Positions 28,201-37,027 of a DNA stretch of 64,000 nt are shown in pieces. The stretch covers positions 11,824,321-11,888,320 of the forward strand of contig NC_092578.1 of NCBI RefSeq assembly GCF_037975245.1, given 5' to 3'. Origin of the DNA: Apostichopus japonicus (taxonomy: Eukaryota; Echinodermata; Holothuroidea; Aspidochirotida; Stichopodidae). Every line of letters begins with the position of its first letter. The stretch's first letter is position 1. Made by a program: the position numbers and the translations under genes. The notes beneath the pieces were generated by a model, which was not told the origin of the DNA, made no database searches, and saw only the letters and a program-made list of their open reading frames with translations.

Positions 28201-28231
28201 GTTCACCAATGCTGAAAATATTTCCTGAATG
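16174..28231 (-). CDS. HROB: HROB, homologous recombination OB-fold protein (7 coding exons; 5' end not found)
   Basis: HROB (C17orf53/MCM8IP) binds single-stranded DNA and recruits and activates the MCM8-MCM9 helicase during recombination and crosslink repair in the nucleus. Minus-strand exons are 28175-28231, 25790-26956, 24361-24432, 23443-23583, 22876-23070, 17232-17634 and 16174-16229. Every junction has AG/GT borders and compatible phase, giving about 696 residues plus stop; human HROB is about 650. Family hallmarks appear in order. The long low-complexity Ser/Thr/Pro-rich second exon ends in CRKFPGPAGILPKL. Then come DFNQGAWVTMKAEMGL, the OB-fold (DUF4539) with HRNKVPHICVMIK, FKDPTGEMQGTLHR and LKPGCVLLLKQ, and then SPSLRNHYLNVT. 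The last exon is a short acidic tail. The initiator ATG exon, expected to encode an acidic N-terminus, was not found upstream. No disruption was seen, so the gene looks functional. Confidence 0.93.
16684..17153. repeat. 235-bp perfect tandem duplication in the last HROB intron
   Basis: Bases 16,684-16,918 and 16,919-17,153 appear identical. The copies lie between the last two HROB coding exons and leave both splice sites untouched. Confidence 0.95.
17232..17634 (-). CDS. HROB: HROB exon, end of OB-fold and C-terminal region
   Basis: A 403-bp exon starting VGVLSPSLRNHYLNVT, the last OB-fold strand, followed by a Ser/Lys-rich tail. Acceptor CTTCTCATCAG, donor GAAG/GTTAGT leaving one base (phase 1). 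Reading through the donor gives an immediate TAG, supporting the splice. Confidence 0.93.
17810..18190. repeat. Degenerate AT-rich tandem repeat (GATATGG / CCAGATATA)
   Basis: About ten diverged units contain TTGATATGGCCATATAA and CCAGATATAAAT motifs. The units are self-complementary in part. Located in the large HROB intron. Confidence 0.65.
18191..19080. other. Unassigned HROB intron sequence
   Basis: No sustained open frame, exon-like signal or known repeat seen. Confidence 0.5.
19081..19310. repeat. Transposon-like terminus with G run and purine tract
   Basis: Starts CAGGTGCGTATCCTGG followed by a G run. A purine-only GA-rich tract spans about 19,132-19,213. A second terminus-like motif, CAGTGGCGGATCGAGG, starts at 19,304, again resembling hAT ends. 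No matching right terminus with a target duplication was found for either. Confidence 0.5.
19507..21367. mobile_element. Dispersed repeat, copy B, inside HROB intron
   Basis: Homologous in order and orientation to 10,495-11,706, with extra sequence between the shared blocks. The right-hand block (about 20,880-21,360) is the best match and includes the core ending CTCCGCTTAGATAGT at 21,326. The right end CTGGATATGCGCGTG is a diverged version of the CTGGATACGCCCCTG end of copy A. No coding capacity recognised. Confidence 0.7.
21368..22875. other. Unassigned HROB intron sequence
   Basis: AT-rich without sustained coding potential. A G run lies at about 22,129-22,138. Nothing recognised. Confidence 0.5.
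22876..23070 (-). CDS. HROB: HROB OB-fold exon (DUF4539)
   Basis: A 195-bp exon (65 codons, phase 0) with acceptor TTCAACCTCAG and donor CAG/GTAAAT. It carries the most diagnostic OB-fold strands: HRNKVPHICVMIK, VVTFKDPTGEMQGTLHR and LKPGCVLLLKQ. Confidence 0.96.
23443..23583 (-). CDS. HROB: HROB exon preceding the OB-fold
   Basis: A 141-bp exon (47 codons, phase 0) with acceptor TTTCATTTTAG and donor AAG/GTAAAC. It contains DFNQGAWVTMKAEMGL and ends in SVLKK, matching the vertebrate DFG.G.W.TMK segment that precedes the OB-fold. Confidence 0.92.
23590..24035 (+). mobile_element. LINE 3' end (CR1/Jockey-like), truncated
   Basis: Plus-strand frame 23,568-23,831 ends in RTRIRLQVP-type sequence followed by RFCNSFLPEATHLFNS, the usual C-terminus of non-LTR reverse transcriptases, then a stop. 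The 3' end TGAAATGGACAATAAA is followed by TCTATCTATC, a tail typical of such LINEs. The same TGAAATGGACAATAAA end recurs at 30,051-30,068. It lies in a HROB intron, antisense to the gene. Confidence 0.7.
24361..24432 (-). CDS. HROB: HROB short exon
   Basis: A 72-bp exon of 24 codons, phase 0 at both ends, acceptor TTTTTGGTTTAG and donor GGG/GTAAAT. It encodes STGQELASIKLSPLKEEKEE and four further residues. It has no strong family hallmark and rests on phase, splice sites and position. Confidence 0.7.
24590..24750. repeat. Degenerate ~21-bp minisatellite (CTGCAGG..GCAGTGAC)
   Basis: About seven units contain ACTGCAGG and GCAGTGAC with variable spacing. A single related unit lies at 25,470-25,495. 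Intronic in HROB. Confidence 0.75.
24751..25540. other. Unassigned HROB intron sequence
   Basis: No exon-like signal between the 24-codon and 389-codon exons was found; AT-rich. Confidence 0.45.
25541..25650 (-). mobile_element. Truncated SINE tail, minus orientation
   Basis: The reverse complement reads GACTTCGGTCTGCTTGCG, then GCTTCTTCACGAGTTCCTGC, GCAGGATGATC and a CATA-repeat tail. This matches the 3' part of the tRNA-headed SINE at 52,306-52,558. The head is missing. Confidence 0.75.
25790..26956 (-). CDS. HROB: HROB large exon (disordered region to FPGPAG motif)
   Basis: A 1,167-bp exon (389 codons, phase 0 on both sides) with acceptor TTTCTCTTCAG and donor CTG/GTAAGA. The product is rich in Ser, Thr, Pro, Asn and Gln without predicted domains, as in the middle of vertebrate HROB. 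It ends with the conserved FPGPAGILPKL. Reading past the donor hits a stop within 40 codons. Confidence 0.92.
26957..28174. other. HROB intron sequence
   Basis: No recognisable coding sequence or named repeat in this 1.2-kb intron between the first two identified exons. Confidence 0.5.
28175..28231 (-). CDS. HROB: HROB exon (first one identified)
   Basis: A 57-bp exon of 19 codons, phase 0 at both ends, with acceptor CTTATCTGCAG and donor GAG/GTAAGG. It encodes HSGNIFSIGEQDGNNLLEE, which runs straight into DLWEDFN of the next exon. Its own upstream exon is not located. Confidence 0.7.
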
Positions 28232-28475
28232 CTGCAGATAAGAACAACATGAACAAAAATGTAAGTTTTGTTGAATCTTTTAAAAGTCAGACATTTTCAT
28301 GCACATACATACAGTGCAATATTTATGATCTTCTACACAGTGCCTTCAGAGAATCAGATATCTTAACTATCTCAAAATGAGCCAAGTAGTATTACAACAA
28401 TCTAACACATAATGACAAGAACAACTGTTTCAGGGAACTATTTTTCTGGTTTTGCATAGCTTGATACAAGGTATC

Positions 28476-29272
28476 CAGGGTTTTTGTTAAGAAATGAAGT
28501 AGGTGGGTCAAGTTGAAAAGTAGGCGGGACTGTCTGTACACGGACATGGGGGAGGGGTTTAAGGGGAGGGGTCCCCCCTCCCCTTTGCCGGAAAATTGCA
28601 ATTTAAAAAGTCTCTTGATGCAAAATGGTGCAATATACAGTTGTTTGGTCAATGATATTGCCCCCTCCCAATCACCCCTTTCTTCTGTCCTTTTTTTCTT
28701 TTTTTTCCTGAATTTTTTTTATTAACACTCGGGTCATGGAGCCTAGGGAGGTAGCTATGCCACTGAACCGAACTTAGCAAGGGTGTGACGCACTTGCTGC
28801 ATTAAATGAAGTGCGATCATAACAAAATGATAATAGGTCTACGGTACCTACAAAGTGAGTAGGATTTTACTGCCAAAAAATACCCAACTAGGTCTGTGAT
28901 AGAACCTTCTGTTTTTTATTCAGCTTTTATCTCTGTTGAGCAACAATTTGTATGTCAAGAGAAGCCCTTCGCCTAACTCTACTCTCACCCACCCCTCGGC
29001 CTCATCTCCTCGACCATACTACTAATGTTCAACTTCTTGTAGTTTTTACCAACAGTTAACTGCTGTGACAGTTTCAATCACACCTGACCTGGTTGTGGGT
29101 ATTTATTCCTCTCGATTTTTTTCGTCATTTTTTTTTTTTAATTTTTATTTTAATTTTTTTTATTTTAATTATTATTATTTTATTTTTTAATGAGCGTCGC
29201 AAAGTAGCCGGGTCATGTACATGCAGTAAGCGGGTCATTTGACCCGGGTCCCGGCTACTAACGAAAACCCTG
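28476..29272. mobile_element. Non-autonomous DNA transposon-like element (~797 bp)
   Basis: The left end CAGGGTTTTTGTTA and right end TAACGAAAACCCTG form terminal inverted repeats with 13 of 14 matches. GGTATC flanks both sides (28,470-28,475 and 29,273-29,278), a likely 6-bp target duplication. The interior includes a block GGGGAGGGG..CCCCTCCCC plus TTGATGCAAAATGGTGCA, related to the triplicated block of the hAT element at 52,785-53,414. The superfamily is uncertain because hAT normally duplicates 8 bp. Confidence 0.65.
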
Positions 29273-29299
29273 GGTATCACGTTTCATTACTGTCTGCAT

Positions 29300-29880
29300 T
29301 TTGTAGCGACAGGAAGAAAATTTCACTTGCAAGCAACGGAAAGTTAACTTTTTCAGAGCGCGGCACGCAGTTTGAGGCGAGTCTTCCATGCCTTTAAACA
29401 TTGTCATTGCCTTGGAAACAGCCTCCAAGAATGTTGCAGACATACAAAGAATGGTGAATTTGACATGGAATCTGGACAAATTATCAACGTGAAGAACAGG
29501 AACAGGTAAAACATGCCTATTTCTAGCAATAAGAAGAACAAAAACACTAAGAAAATAAAGCCATGTTATCAATGTGGTAGAACCAACCACACACCCGAGG
29601 AAAGCTACTTTAAGGATACAGATTGTAACACTTGCAGGAAAACAGGAAATATTTCGTTCAAAACACACAGAACAGCCAAATAATCCCCCAGAAGGGCGAA
29701 CTCAATTAACCTAGCTCAGAATGACATTTGGAAGATGCCCCAAAACATGATAACGACATGTACACGCTCTTCCCAGTAAACCAAACTAAAAGAGATGGTA
29801 TATAGGCCATTAAAGTTAACGTTGGAGTCAATGGACATGACTTCAAATTTAAAGTTGATACTGAAGCTTCGTTGAGAATG
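29300..29880 (+). pseudogene. Ty3/Gypsy gag fragment with two zinc knuckles and a broken protease start
   Basis: Plus-strand pieces encode ALETASKNVADIQRM (end of a capsid-like region near 29,410-29,455) and, at about 29,565-29,650, two CCHC-like knuckles, CYQCGRTNHTPEE and CNTCRKTGNIS, followed by a stop. In the second knuckle the expected His position is changed. Further on, about 29,810-29,870, VNGHDFKFKVDTEASL is the beginning of an aspartic protease with the active-site DTGA changed to DTEA. Pattern typical of K02A2.6-type Gypsy elements. Broken by stops. Confidence 0.75.
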
Positions 29881-30070
29881 AACCCCAACCCCCATAAAAT
29901 CTTCTGTTGCCCACTGGAAGAAAATCTGTGGACACCTGGTCCTATTGTATATGATGGTTTTTATTCCCTCATTTACCTTTTTAATCTTGCTACTGACAAG
30001 AGAAAATATAAAAGGAATGAACCAGGGGAAATCATTTTTCGTTTATGTTTTCTGAAATGGACAATAAAGT

Positions 30071-30140
30071 CGTCCGTCCGTCCGTCCGTCCGTCCGTCCG
30101 TCCGTCCGTCCGTCCGTCCGTCCGTCCGTCCGTCCGTCCG
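30071..30140. repeat. Tetranucleotide microsatellite (CGTC)n after a LINE 3' end
   Basis: About 17 tandem tetranucleotides follow directly after TGAAATGGACAATAAAGT, a LINE 3' end seen also at 23,998. The tail therefore probably arose from the LINE terminal repeat. Confidence 0.92.
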
Positions 30141-31439
30141 GTTTAACCTATTTAGTAAAAGTCCCAGGCGTAGGGTTTCTTTGGTATTTCAAGATATCTG
30201 CCGATTAAATGAAGCCTTTCTTTTGCACACATTGTGAATTTAACCCATTGGAACTTCGTAAGGGGTTTAACCTTTTCAAATTTAACAAATTCTATGTGTA
30301 TGAAGCACTTTAATCTATGGTTGGTCGGTCATTTTCCAGTGGTACGGAACTGGACGTCACCATTTTGATGTGTTTACATCATTTGTGATTGGGCAATTCA
30401 CATCATGTGATACAAAAAAACTCATACGCAAATGAATATTTGAACTAATTGCGTTACGTTTCCAAACGTCCACAATAAAATAGGTATAGTCTTTCAAGTA
30501 AAATTCTACGAAAAAACAACAGGGTAAGCTCTGGAGAACTTTTGATATAGTATTCTTTGGTAATATATGTAGTAAGCACTGTTCAGAAATTTTATTCCTG
30601 CATATTGCTGGAACGGGATGAAAGAACGGAGTCTTCAGCTGATGGCCTACACTCCCAACCCCTCTTCAACACAGGTTAACAGGAAAACTATTGTGACCTG
30701 TGCAACCTTGTGGAGGATGGTATTAACTCTGTCAGGATTTGGTCTGCCTAAATGCAGGTACTGAAAACTTGAGAAATACTTTGACCACCACCAAAAATAC
30801 TAGCAAAGATAGTACATAGTTTTCACCAATTCTGTAGCTGCATGAGTTTTCACAAGGTAGTTACATTTTTACCACTGTAGATCACAAGTGACCTTTGTCC
30901 TTCACTGCAGAAAAACAAAAAATGGAGCAGGACCTGCATATCCTATATGATATCTATAGTGTAAATCTTGTTGTTCTTTGGGTAGTATATGGCCAGCAGG
31001 GTGGAATCCTTTGCCCAAGATGTTGTATTTTGATGTGCTAGAGGTGCCAGAGACAGATGCCAAGAAAATATTCCAGTGAAATACCGTAAACTTAAGCAGT
31101 TTTATGTTGAAATTACCTTGTACAGTGAGACATCAAAGAAACAGGCTATAAAAAGGAACTAAAGGTGTAGAGTGGAGTTGCAGGTTAGGCAAGGCAGGTT
31201 ACCTGTAACTTTAACTCTTAACTTGAATACAAGAGACAAATAAACAACTTAACAGGAAGGGGGTCTGTGTGCAACTGAATGTATTTACATTAACTCTCTT
31301 GAGGCTACTGTACATGCTATGTCCTTATTACATAATAGTAGTGAGCACCTGGAAAGGGAATGCACTCAGACATGCCTCATTACGATAATACACTTATACC
31401 AGTAGTCACAGTATTAGTGACCTCTACAAAGGAAATGCA
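30141..31439. other. Unassigned intergenic sequence
   Basis: No sustained reading frame or repeat recognised between the microsatellite and the LTR element. The missing 5' exon(s) of HROB could lie here or further right, but none was found. Confidence 0.45.
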
Positions 31440-31546
31440 TGTAGTGTTCATCCCGAACATTTTTATACATATGTACGAGCCTGAGGTGAGTTCAAGAAAA
31501 GAGGTCATGAAAATACATCATCAGAGAACAACACAGTCTGACGTCC
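31440..31546 (+). repeat. 5' LTR
   Basis: Starts TGTAGTGTTCATCCCG and ends near CTGACGTCC. Directly followed by pol-derived sequence rather than a leader and gag, which shows the deletion. Confidence 0.7.
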
Positions 31547-31559
31547 AACACAATTCTAG

Positions 31560-33029
31560 TTGGGGACATTATCAAAGCAACTGAAAATGACAAGGTACTG
31601 CATGAATGTATATACTCTATCTTCAAATATATAATTAGAATATTGCATTGAAAAATGTGGAAGGGTACCAATATGAAAGTCAAATTAAAGCGATACACAA
31701 GGTGCGTGATGAGTTGAGTATATCGCATGATCATGTGTTATAGCGCGGCAGTTGTATTATCATTCCTACCTGCCTGCAGCAAAGCATCCTGGACATAGCT
31801 CATGAAGGGCACCAAGGAGAAGTTAAGACTAAGAAGCTCTCCGAGAGAAAGTGTGGTTTCCAGGAATAGACAACATGATTGCAACGACAATTTCTAATTG
31901 CATACCATGTCAAGCCACAACGATTGATAACAGTCGTGAACCACTTCAAATGTCAGAACTGCCCCAAGTCCCCTGGGTAACTTGAAATTCAAATATGTAT
32001 TGACTTTGCAGACTTGCCAACCGGATATCACTTAATGGTTTACATTGATGACTATAGCAGATACCCTGTTGTAGAGGTCATTATTGATGACTATAGCAGA
32101 CACCCTGTTGTAGAGGTCATTATTGATGACTATAGCAGACACCCTGTTGTAGAGGTCATTAGCTCAACGTCTGCAAGTCATCCACGCAGTTGACAGAGTC
32201 TTTGCTATGTTTGGTATCCCAAAGGTAGTCAGAACGGACAATCGTCCACCCTTTAATAACAGGGAATTCAAAGACCTTGCCAACTAATTAGGTTTTAAGC
32301 ATCGCAAAATCACGCCACGATGGCTTTGCGCAAATGGTTTAGTGGAATGATTTATGTAAACCTTCAAAAAGGTTTACAGCACAACACATGCAGAAGAAAA
32401 GTCACGGAAGCAGGTGCTGCTACATAGGTTTTTACAAACTTATAAAGCAACACCACACCGCAACGGGAGCACCCCCTGCAATTTTTCTTTTTGGTAGAGC
32501 TCTTTGTTCGCTCATCCCAGAAACAAGTGTACAAACCCCGCTTAATGACAACGACAAAATAGCAAAAGAAAGAATGAGAAAAGATGCCGACGCGCGTGCC
32601 AGAACATATAAACACTCCTTTAAAATTGGAGACTCTGTACTTGTCAGAGAAGACGGTTATGTGAGCAAGCACAATACCCCTTATAAGATCAATCCTTATA
32701 AAGTAACTAGAGTCAAAGGGACCATGGTTACGGCATCGCGTAAAAGTCACATTACCCGTAACTGCTCCTCGTTCAAACTCCTCAAAAAGTACCATGCCTG
32801 TAAATATCAGCCAAGTGACTCTGATACAGATGATGACATGTACCACGTCCCTGCTGGTCCTCCACCGCGCGCCGCAGAACAGACCAAGTATGCACCCACG
32901 TCGCAATCTCCAACCACCGGCAGACTTGATAGATTATGTTATCATGATGTATTCTTTATTTATCTTTGTTGTTCAAATTGTACTATGTACAATATCTTAA
33001 AAAAAGTTGTAATTTACTGTGTACTCTAG
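31560..33029 (+). pseudogene. Ty3/Gypsy integrase, disrupted
   Basis: The zinc-binding region is recognisable in pieces at about 31,800-31,940 (AHEGHQGEVKTKKL and CIPCQA). The catalytic core follows, with IDDYSRYPVVEVI, RTDNRPPFNN and NGLVE supplying the acidic positions. Stops and frameshifts occur near 31,742, 32,286 and 32,350. An open frame then runs from 32,388 to 33,029 with ATPH-like, FKIGDSVLVRE and RNCSSFKLLKK segments, the integrase C-terminal domain. The IDDYSR segment is triplicated in frame (32,044-32,160). Confidence 0.82.
32044..32160 (+). repeat. 39-bp in-frame triplication within integrase
   Basis: Three consecutive 39-bp copies each encode IDD-YSR(Y/H)PVVEVI. The first differs by one base. 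The unit length is a multiple of three, so the frame is kept. Confidence 0.95.
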
Positions 33030-33184
33030 GCATTTCCATTCAAAGAAAACAACAAATGCTCACACAATTAATTATAGCATAAGGTGAAATCAATTTAATA
33101 CTTATTGTTTACATAGACTACATATTTCACATATCAGTTTAGCCTAATGTCATAATAGGTATCATCTCTTAAATTTTGGAGGGA

Positions 33185-33292
33185 TGTAGTGTCCATCCCG
33201 AGCATTTGTTATACATATGTACGAGCCTGAGGTGAGGTCAAGAAAAGAGGTCATGAAAATACATCATCAGAGAACAACACAGTCTGGCGTCC
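33185..33292 (+). repeat. 3' LTR
   Basis: Starts TGTAGTGTCCATCCCG directly after a purine-rich tract and ends near CTGGCGTCC. Matches the 5' copy except for a few substitutions and one indel. Confidence 0.75.
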
Positions 33293-34849
33293 TTTGAATT
33301 TTATACTGCAGATGGCTTAATCAGTCTGGTTGAAATTAAGAATTTGGCCCCACTACCTTTTAAATCCTGTGCAAGTCGCAGCTAGACAATCTTAACAATG
33401 AATGCTAAAAGGAATGTACCATTTTGCACATTCATGTGCAAGAAGTATTAAATCATCTATAGACTTGTTCAATAATGAAGTATTTTAGCTAGAGCAGCAA
33501 TTATGATTAAGACTAACAGAATTTAACCAACAACATGCATGTTTTATACACAGGAGCATTAAAACAGCAATAACACATCAGCCCTAATTGCTGTAAATGA
33601 CTAAATACATGGCTATTACTACAGCAACATTTACAGATATTTTTTTCCCCTGATGATTTGATAAGCTTGCAGTGCCCCACAAGCTTTCATAAACTTTCAT
33701 TCGTACAAAAAGCTGTTTGGAGAGTTATTATCACAACTATCGTTTAATGTGTAGAGACTTTCATCAGCCTTACATATATGTAAAGCATGGCCTTCATACA
33801 GGCCTTGATACATTGTCTGGTTGCTCGCAGACTACTGTGGGTTAAGTTGTCCACTTTGTGAACAAAATCCATGAATTAGGATTCTGCATGAACTGTAGGC
33901 TAGCTTTTGCAATGTGGTAACAACATGCACATAAACATGTCTTTGACAAACATAAGAAAAAAACTATGTGCAAGTTTTGTAGCAGTATCTCCACAAATCA
34001 TGCCACCGTACCGGTACCAATTATGGCTCAGTCTACTAAGCATGGAATACGACTGGTATTCACTTGGATGACCTTAACCTCACATTTTACAGGAACAGTC
34101 AAACTTAGCTGATATAACTAAGATAACACAAAATATGGTAGCCTGGTATTGGTAACTTCTCAAGCCAAGGTACCTTAGTGAAGATGTGGACAAAGCCTGC
34201 TGTAGGCCCAAGATTACTCCATTGCTTGACATTATGACACTTGCTAGCACAATCATACTCATAGTTCGGCTGACTTTCCATTGCTTGGTAGACTCATTAA
34301 AGTTCTGATTTTTTTTTCATTTTATAGCCGGTTTCACGGTTTCGCTAAACCAGTACCATTACATTTATATACTTCTTCAACAGACGGACGTACTGTGATG
34401 CAAGTTACATAGAAATGGATCTTTGGATGCTTACCATTTCAATTGGGATTTCAAGTAGAAGCAGAAACCTCAACTTCAGAATATCAACTCCAGTGAAGGT
34501 AGATTAAATGCAATGGGAATCATTTTGCATGGTCAATCTGCTAAATGACTTCAATGCGCCGGCCTGCTATTTCATACTATATTGGACCAAGCATAGTATT
34601 CTGGCTTGGCTTAATCTTGATTTTTCCGCCACTTCCCATGTACCAGTACAGTTCCGTGAAAAATCATATGTTAAACTTGCCAAAGTCGTTTCGAACGATA
34701 AACCTCTAACTCAAGCCATATATCGCTGCCTGTTGGCATAACTGATCTGTACACTAACAATGTACAGATCAGTGGTTGGCATTGATTCAAATAATCAAAT
34801 GGGGGTGAAGAGCGGGTATGGAGCGCCAAATGGCGGAAAAAATAGATTG
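33293..34849. other. Unassigned intergenic sequence
   Basis: No recognised gene or repeat family. A short palindromic stretch, CTGATCTGTACA..TGTACAGATCAG, is near 34,742-34,773. Confidence 0.5.
34742..34773. repeat. Short perfect hairpin
   Basis: Inverted arms CTGATCTGTACA and TGTACAGATCAG separated by about 8 bases. The context gives no sign of a gene-end terminator. Confidence 0.6.
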
Positions 34850-35870
34850 ATTAAAAGGAGGCATCGCATGAGCAGCAATCGCATGGGATGAACGGTTAAG
34901 GAGCAATCGCACAAGAGGCAATCTTATGACTAACTATCACACGAACATGACAAGCCACATGGAGCAAGAAGAGAAACAGCAATCGCACGAGAAGCAACCG
35001 CATGACAAGCAATCGCATAAAAAATAATCACAGAAGAAGCCATCGCCAAGCAATCGCACGAGAAGCAACAGCAATCGCACGAGAAACAACCGCATGACAG
35101 CCTTGCATCAAATAAAATAATCCCAGAAGAAGCTATCGCATGACAAGCAATCCCACGAGAAGCAACGGCTCGCACGAGAAGCAACAGCATGACTAGCAAT
35201 CGCATTAAAAATATAATCGCAGTTCTAGAAGCCATCGCATGACAAGCAATCGCACGAGAAGCAAACGCATGCGCAGAAATTGCACGAGCAGCAAACGCAT
35301 AAGGAGCAATCGCATGACAAGCAATACCAAGAGAAGCAAACGCATGAGCAGCAATTACACGAGCAGCACACGCACTAGGAGCAATCGCATGACAAGCAAT
35401 CGCACGAGAAGCAACGGCAATCGCACGAGAAGCAACAGCATGACTAGCAATCGCATTAAAAATATAATTGAAGTTCTAGAAGCCATCGCATGACAAGCAA
35501 TCGCACGAGAAGCAAACGCATGCGCAGAAATTGCACTAGCAGCAAACGCATAAGGAGCAATCGCATGACAAGCAATCGCACGAGAAGCAACAGCAATCGC
35601 ACGAGAAGCAACAGCAATCGCACGAGAAGCAACAGCAATCGCACGAGAAGCAACAGCAATCGCACGAGAAGCAACAGCATGACCAGTAATCGCATCAAAA
35701 ACTAATCGCATTAAAAAGCAGTCGCATCAAAAACCATCGCATCAAAAACCCATGGCAGAAGAAGTCATCGCAGTACAAGCAATCGCAGTAGGAAAACCCA
35801 TCGGACGATGAGCAACCACACAAGAAGCAATCGCATGACGAGCCATCGCACGAGAAGCGAATAACCGTAC
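34850..35870. repeat. Complex minisatellite (GCAATCGCACGAGAA family)
   Basis: About 60 short units with motifs GCAATCGCATGACA, GCAATCGCACGAGAA and GCAACA. Five near-perfect 21-bp units occur at about 35,578-35,682. A larger block of about 250 bp is duplicated (start near 35,208 and again near 35,459). The unit is open on both strands, so long repetitive frames arise (SNRTRSNSNRT one way, AIAVASRAIAVAS the other). These are not genes. Confidence 0.93.
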
Positions 35871-36059
35871 CACCACTAGAACATGGTCATGAGTCGTGTG
35901 ACAAGATTTCAGCAAAAGAAATTGAAGGGATGTCCGATTAATCGATAGTACTAGATTAACGTTAATTGACAAATTGGCGTAGGCTAGGCTATTTAAATAT
36001 TACGTATTTAAATAATTGAATATTTCTATACAGTACACACAGTTAAGTTACGTCACGGA

Positions 36060-36703
36060 TTGCACATAAGGATCTGTATAAAGGGTGTATTATATTGGAT
36101 TATTATATTGTATTATATTGTATCAACGTTGGCATACATACTCCTGTGTCCTTATTTTCATTCTAATGTAAGAGATAAGGTATTCACCTCATCAATTCTG
36201 CCAGTCATTGTGTATGCAGTTCCTATCTGGTATCACCTTTCACTTGAAAAGGAAAAGAAAAGAATCAGAAGTTTCTTGAAATACTGCTTAAATATATTTT
36301 ATCTCGACTATGAAAGTCTGGTTGGTAACTGAGTAAACACTGCTGCTAGAAATGACTTCATAAGACTAGCTAAGAATATAAATAGTTCTAAAGATCACCC
36401 ACTTCACTCCGAATTGGTCTCTCTGTGCAATAGAACAAACACGTAACTACCATCCATGAAATCCTACTATCTTGCCAACTTTTTTTAAGAACTCATTTAT
36501 CTACAAAGCAGCCATTTATATTCAAAATGGGTTCTTAGAATCTCTGTTATAATTCTTTTAATCATTCAACCTTCTAATCATCCATCTTATTTCTTATTTG
36601 TTCATATTTTCATGATTGTACATTTTACGTCTTTTGTGTATTATTATTATGTGTCATATTTATAAATTTTGTAATTTATACTGGAATAAAGAAATTGAAA
36701 TTG
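36060..36703 (+). mobile_element. LINE 3' end (CR1-like), truncated
   Basis: The plus-strand frame contains TSSILPVIVYAVPIWYHLS and KRIRSFLKYCL, the thumb region of a non-LTR reverse transcriptase. After a stop, the sequence continues as DFIRLAKNINSSKDHPLHSEL and NSFIYKAAIYIQNGFLESLL. The 3' end AATAAAGAAATTGAAATTG is typical. The same family, opposite strand, is at 51,200-51,830. Confidence 0.8.
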
Positions 36704-36955
36704 GTACCAACGATTGGTTTAATTTCGCGTATGAAAATACTAGTGCATGTTCTAACTTCTATGTAAGTTCATTCCAAATATGGTTACTTTTAACAACACA
36801 AATCCTAACGATGAGGCTACTTTTGGACTAGGTTAGGCTTTCATCAGAATAGTGTTACACGTACAGCATAATGTTATGGGTATGATTAGCGGTGCCCTAC
36901 CCAAAATTTTGTTGTTTGTTTTGGCGTTCAATAGCGTGTATAGTGGGCGGAGCCC

Positions 36956-37027
36956 CAGCGATTGAATACCATGTGCCTTAACGTTACAACTAAAACTAAA
37001 CTGGTTTTTCCTCTCTCCGTCTCACAG
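36956..37027 (+). repeat. 72-bp perfect direct repeat, copy 1 (exon-like)
   Basis: Runs from CAGCGATTGAATACC to CCGTCTCACAG and is followed by GTAAGATG, a strong donor. It ends and begins with AG-type borders. Identical to 37,719-37,790. Confidence 0.9.

Larger units (their letters stand above)
31440..33292 (+). mobile_element. Internally deleted Ty3/Gypsy LTR retrotransposon
   Basis: Two direct repeats of about 107 bp starting TGTAGTGT, at 31,440-31,546 and 33,185-33,292, differ by a few bases. The second is preceded by a purine-rich TTGGAGGGA, the expected polypurine tract. Between them only the end of pol remains, so gag, protease and reverse transcriptase are lost. The short LTRs and the order RNase H end, integrase, 3' LTR fit Ty3/Gypsy. 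I saw no clear target-site duplication. Confidence 0.8.

Noticed and set aside
29258..29668. 136-codon minus-strand frame
   Set aside because: Opposite strand of the Gypsy gag/zinc-knuckle fragment; no domain.
30043..30237. Repeated SVRP peptide frame
   Set aside because: Translation of the tetranucleotide microsatellite.
32364..32906. 180-codon minus-strand frame
   Set aside because: Shadow of the plus-strand Gypsy integrase C-terminal region, which has clear family motifs.
35355..35711. 118-codon minus-strand alanine/serine-rich frame
   Set aside because: Product of the minisatellite, open on both strands.
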